Assembly: GCF_038618305.1 (NCBI RefSeq)
Contig: NZ_CP152017.1
Span: 3,199,001-3,263,000 of the forward strand
Source: Sporosarcina sp. FSL K6-2383
GTDB taxonomy: Bacteria; Bacillota; Bacilli; Bacillales_A; Planococcaceae
DNA: 64,000 nucleotides
Direction: 5' to 3'
Shown: positions 63,656 to 64,000 of the stretch, one piece after another
Numbering within the stretch: the first letter of the stretch is position 1
Layout: each line of letters begins with the position of its first letter
Made by a program: the position numbers and the translations under genes
The notes under the pieces: model-generated
What the model saw: only the letters and a program-made list of their open reading frames with translations
What the model was told of the DNA's origin: nothing
Database searches by the model: none

Positions 63656-64000
63656 CTATTTCGATAGTGCGTCTTCATGCAATTTTGCAAATTCTTCTGG
63701 CGTGATACTATTGCCAAAGAGCGCTTGAATTGCGTCTAGATGTGTTTGGGCTACTCCCGGACTCATTTGAACGTCTGCAAACAACGTAATATTAGATGCT
63801 GAATTTAATTCTTCAAAAATGTCGATATACATTTCTGGAAGATCCAAGGATGAAATATCCATTTTAGACGCTGAGATTACACCAGCATCCGTAACAGATT
63901 TCTCTCCCCATTCCTTCACAAAAAATGCTGCGAATTTCTTAGCTTCCTCTTTTACATCTGAATCTTCTGCGACGAATAATCCAACCCCAGTTCCTCCAAC
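63656..64000 (-). CDS. Sugar ABC transporter substrate-binding protein, C-terminal part
   Basis: The last 114 codons of an extracellular sugar-binding protein; the gene is open at the right edge (base 64000). Visible text includes VGGTGVGLFVAEDSDVKEEA and KKFAAFFVKEW, the C-terminal helices of family 1 binding proteins, ending ITPEEFAKLHEDALSK. Signal peptide and lipobox lie outside the window. It precedes the two permease genes and xylAB, so it probably binds xylose or xylo-oligosaccharides. Confidence 0.85.
   Translation of the reverse strand, partial: VGGTGVGLFVAEDSDVKEEAKKFAAFFVKEWGEKSVTDAGVISASKMDISSLDLPEMYIDIFEELNSASNITLFADVQMSPGVAQTHLDAIQALFGNSITPEEFAKLHEDALSK

Overview
The window looks like the chromosome of a low-to-moderate G+C, endospore-forming Bacillales bacterium, most like the Sporosarcina/Lysinibacillus group of the Planococcaceae. 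This is an inference from strong GGAGG-type ribosome sites, frequent GTG/TTG starts, Fur-, CcpA- and CsoR-type operators, a spore-coat-like repeat protein and the gene families present. I see no rRNA, tRNA, intact transposase or CRISPR array. Most genes lie on the minus strand.

Layout. 1-1250: 5' part of hutU (histidine breakdown) with a CcpA-type site. 1400-4210: an ECF sigma/anti-sigma pair and a divergent protein with 14-residue repeats. 4560-7430: small lipoprotein or membrane genes, an S51 peptidase and a decayed gene. 7640-10200: a BCCT osmolyte transporter and an M28 peptidase lipoprotein. 10170-23200: an exopolysaccharide operon read leftwards (initiating sugar transferase, Wzz-type tyrosine kinase, PHP phosphatase, glycosyltransferases, epimerase, FemAB-like acyltransferase, MurJ-type flippase, polymerase, deacetylase). 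23400-28570: metal genes (two ZIP proteins, csoR-copZ-copA). 28640-33740: a Fur-regulated siderophore uptake operon with an IruO/YcgT-type reductase. 33890-40480: an ars operon (arsR-arsB-arsC) and, beside it, an inserted segment flanked by a second, decayed arsC. 40570-48060: a persulfide-handling island (CstR, DsrE, rhodaneses, TusA proteins, rhodanese-MBL fusion, TauE exporter, CoA-disulfide reductase-rhodanese). 48210-56170: ChrA, an MBL hydrolase, SulP plus UspA, SstT, an MscS channel and a GNAT protein. 56500-58440: a large secreted FecR/coiled-coil/Ig-like protein. 58830-64000: xylose catabolism (xylA, xylB) with a CUT1-type sugar ABC transporter.

The most interesting unit is at 34295-37137. 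A Rgg/MutR-type regulator is divergent from an 18-codon gene for a peptide (MSEILISLLDLWLIGTGK) that resembles streptococcal SHP pheromones. The peptide gene is followed in apparent operon by two paralogous secreted proteins that I do not recognise. A 9-bp-arm palindrome lies between regulator and peptide. The block sits between a decayed arsC (33890-34270) and the intact arsC (38390-38809), next to an IS3-type transposase remnant, so it looks recently acquired.

Two intergenic repeat families also stand out. One is a structured element present three times (24263, 47828, 63497), always in the leader of a gene and with paired compensatory base changes. The other is a degenerate 21-bp tandem repeat built on AACTGGACTACC, placed just beyond terminators at two or three loci (1320, 24499, probably 23326).
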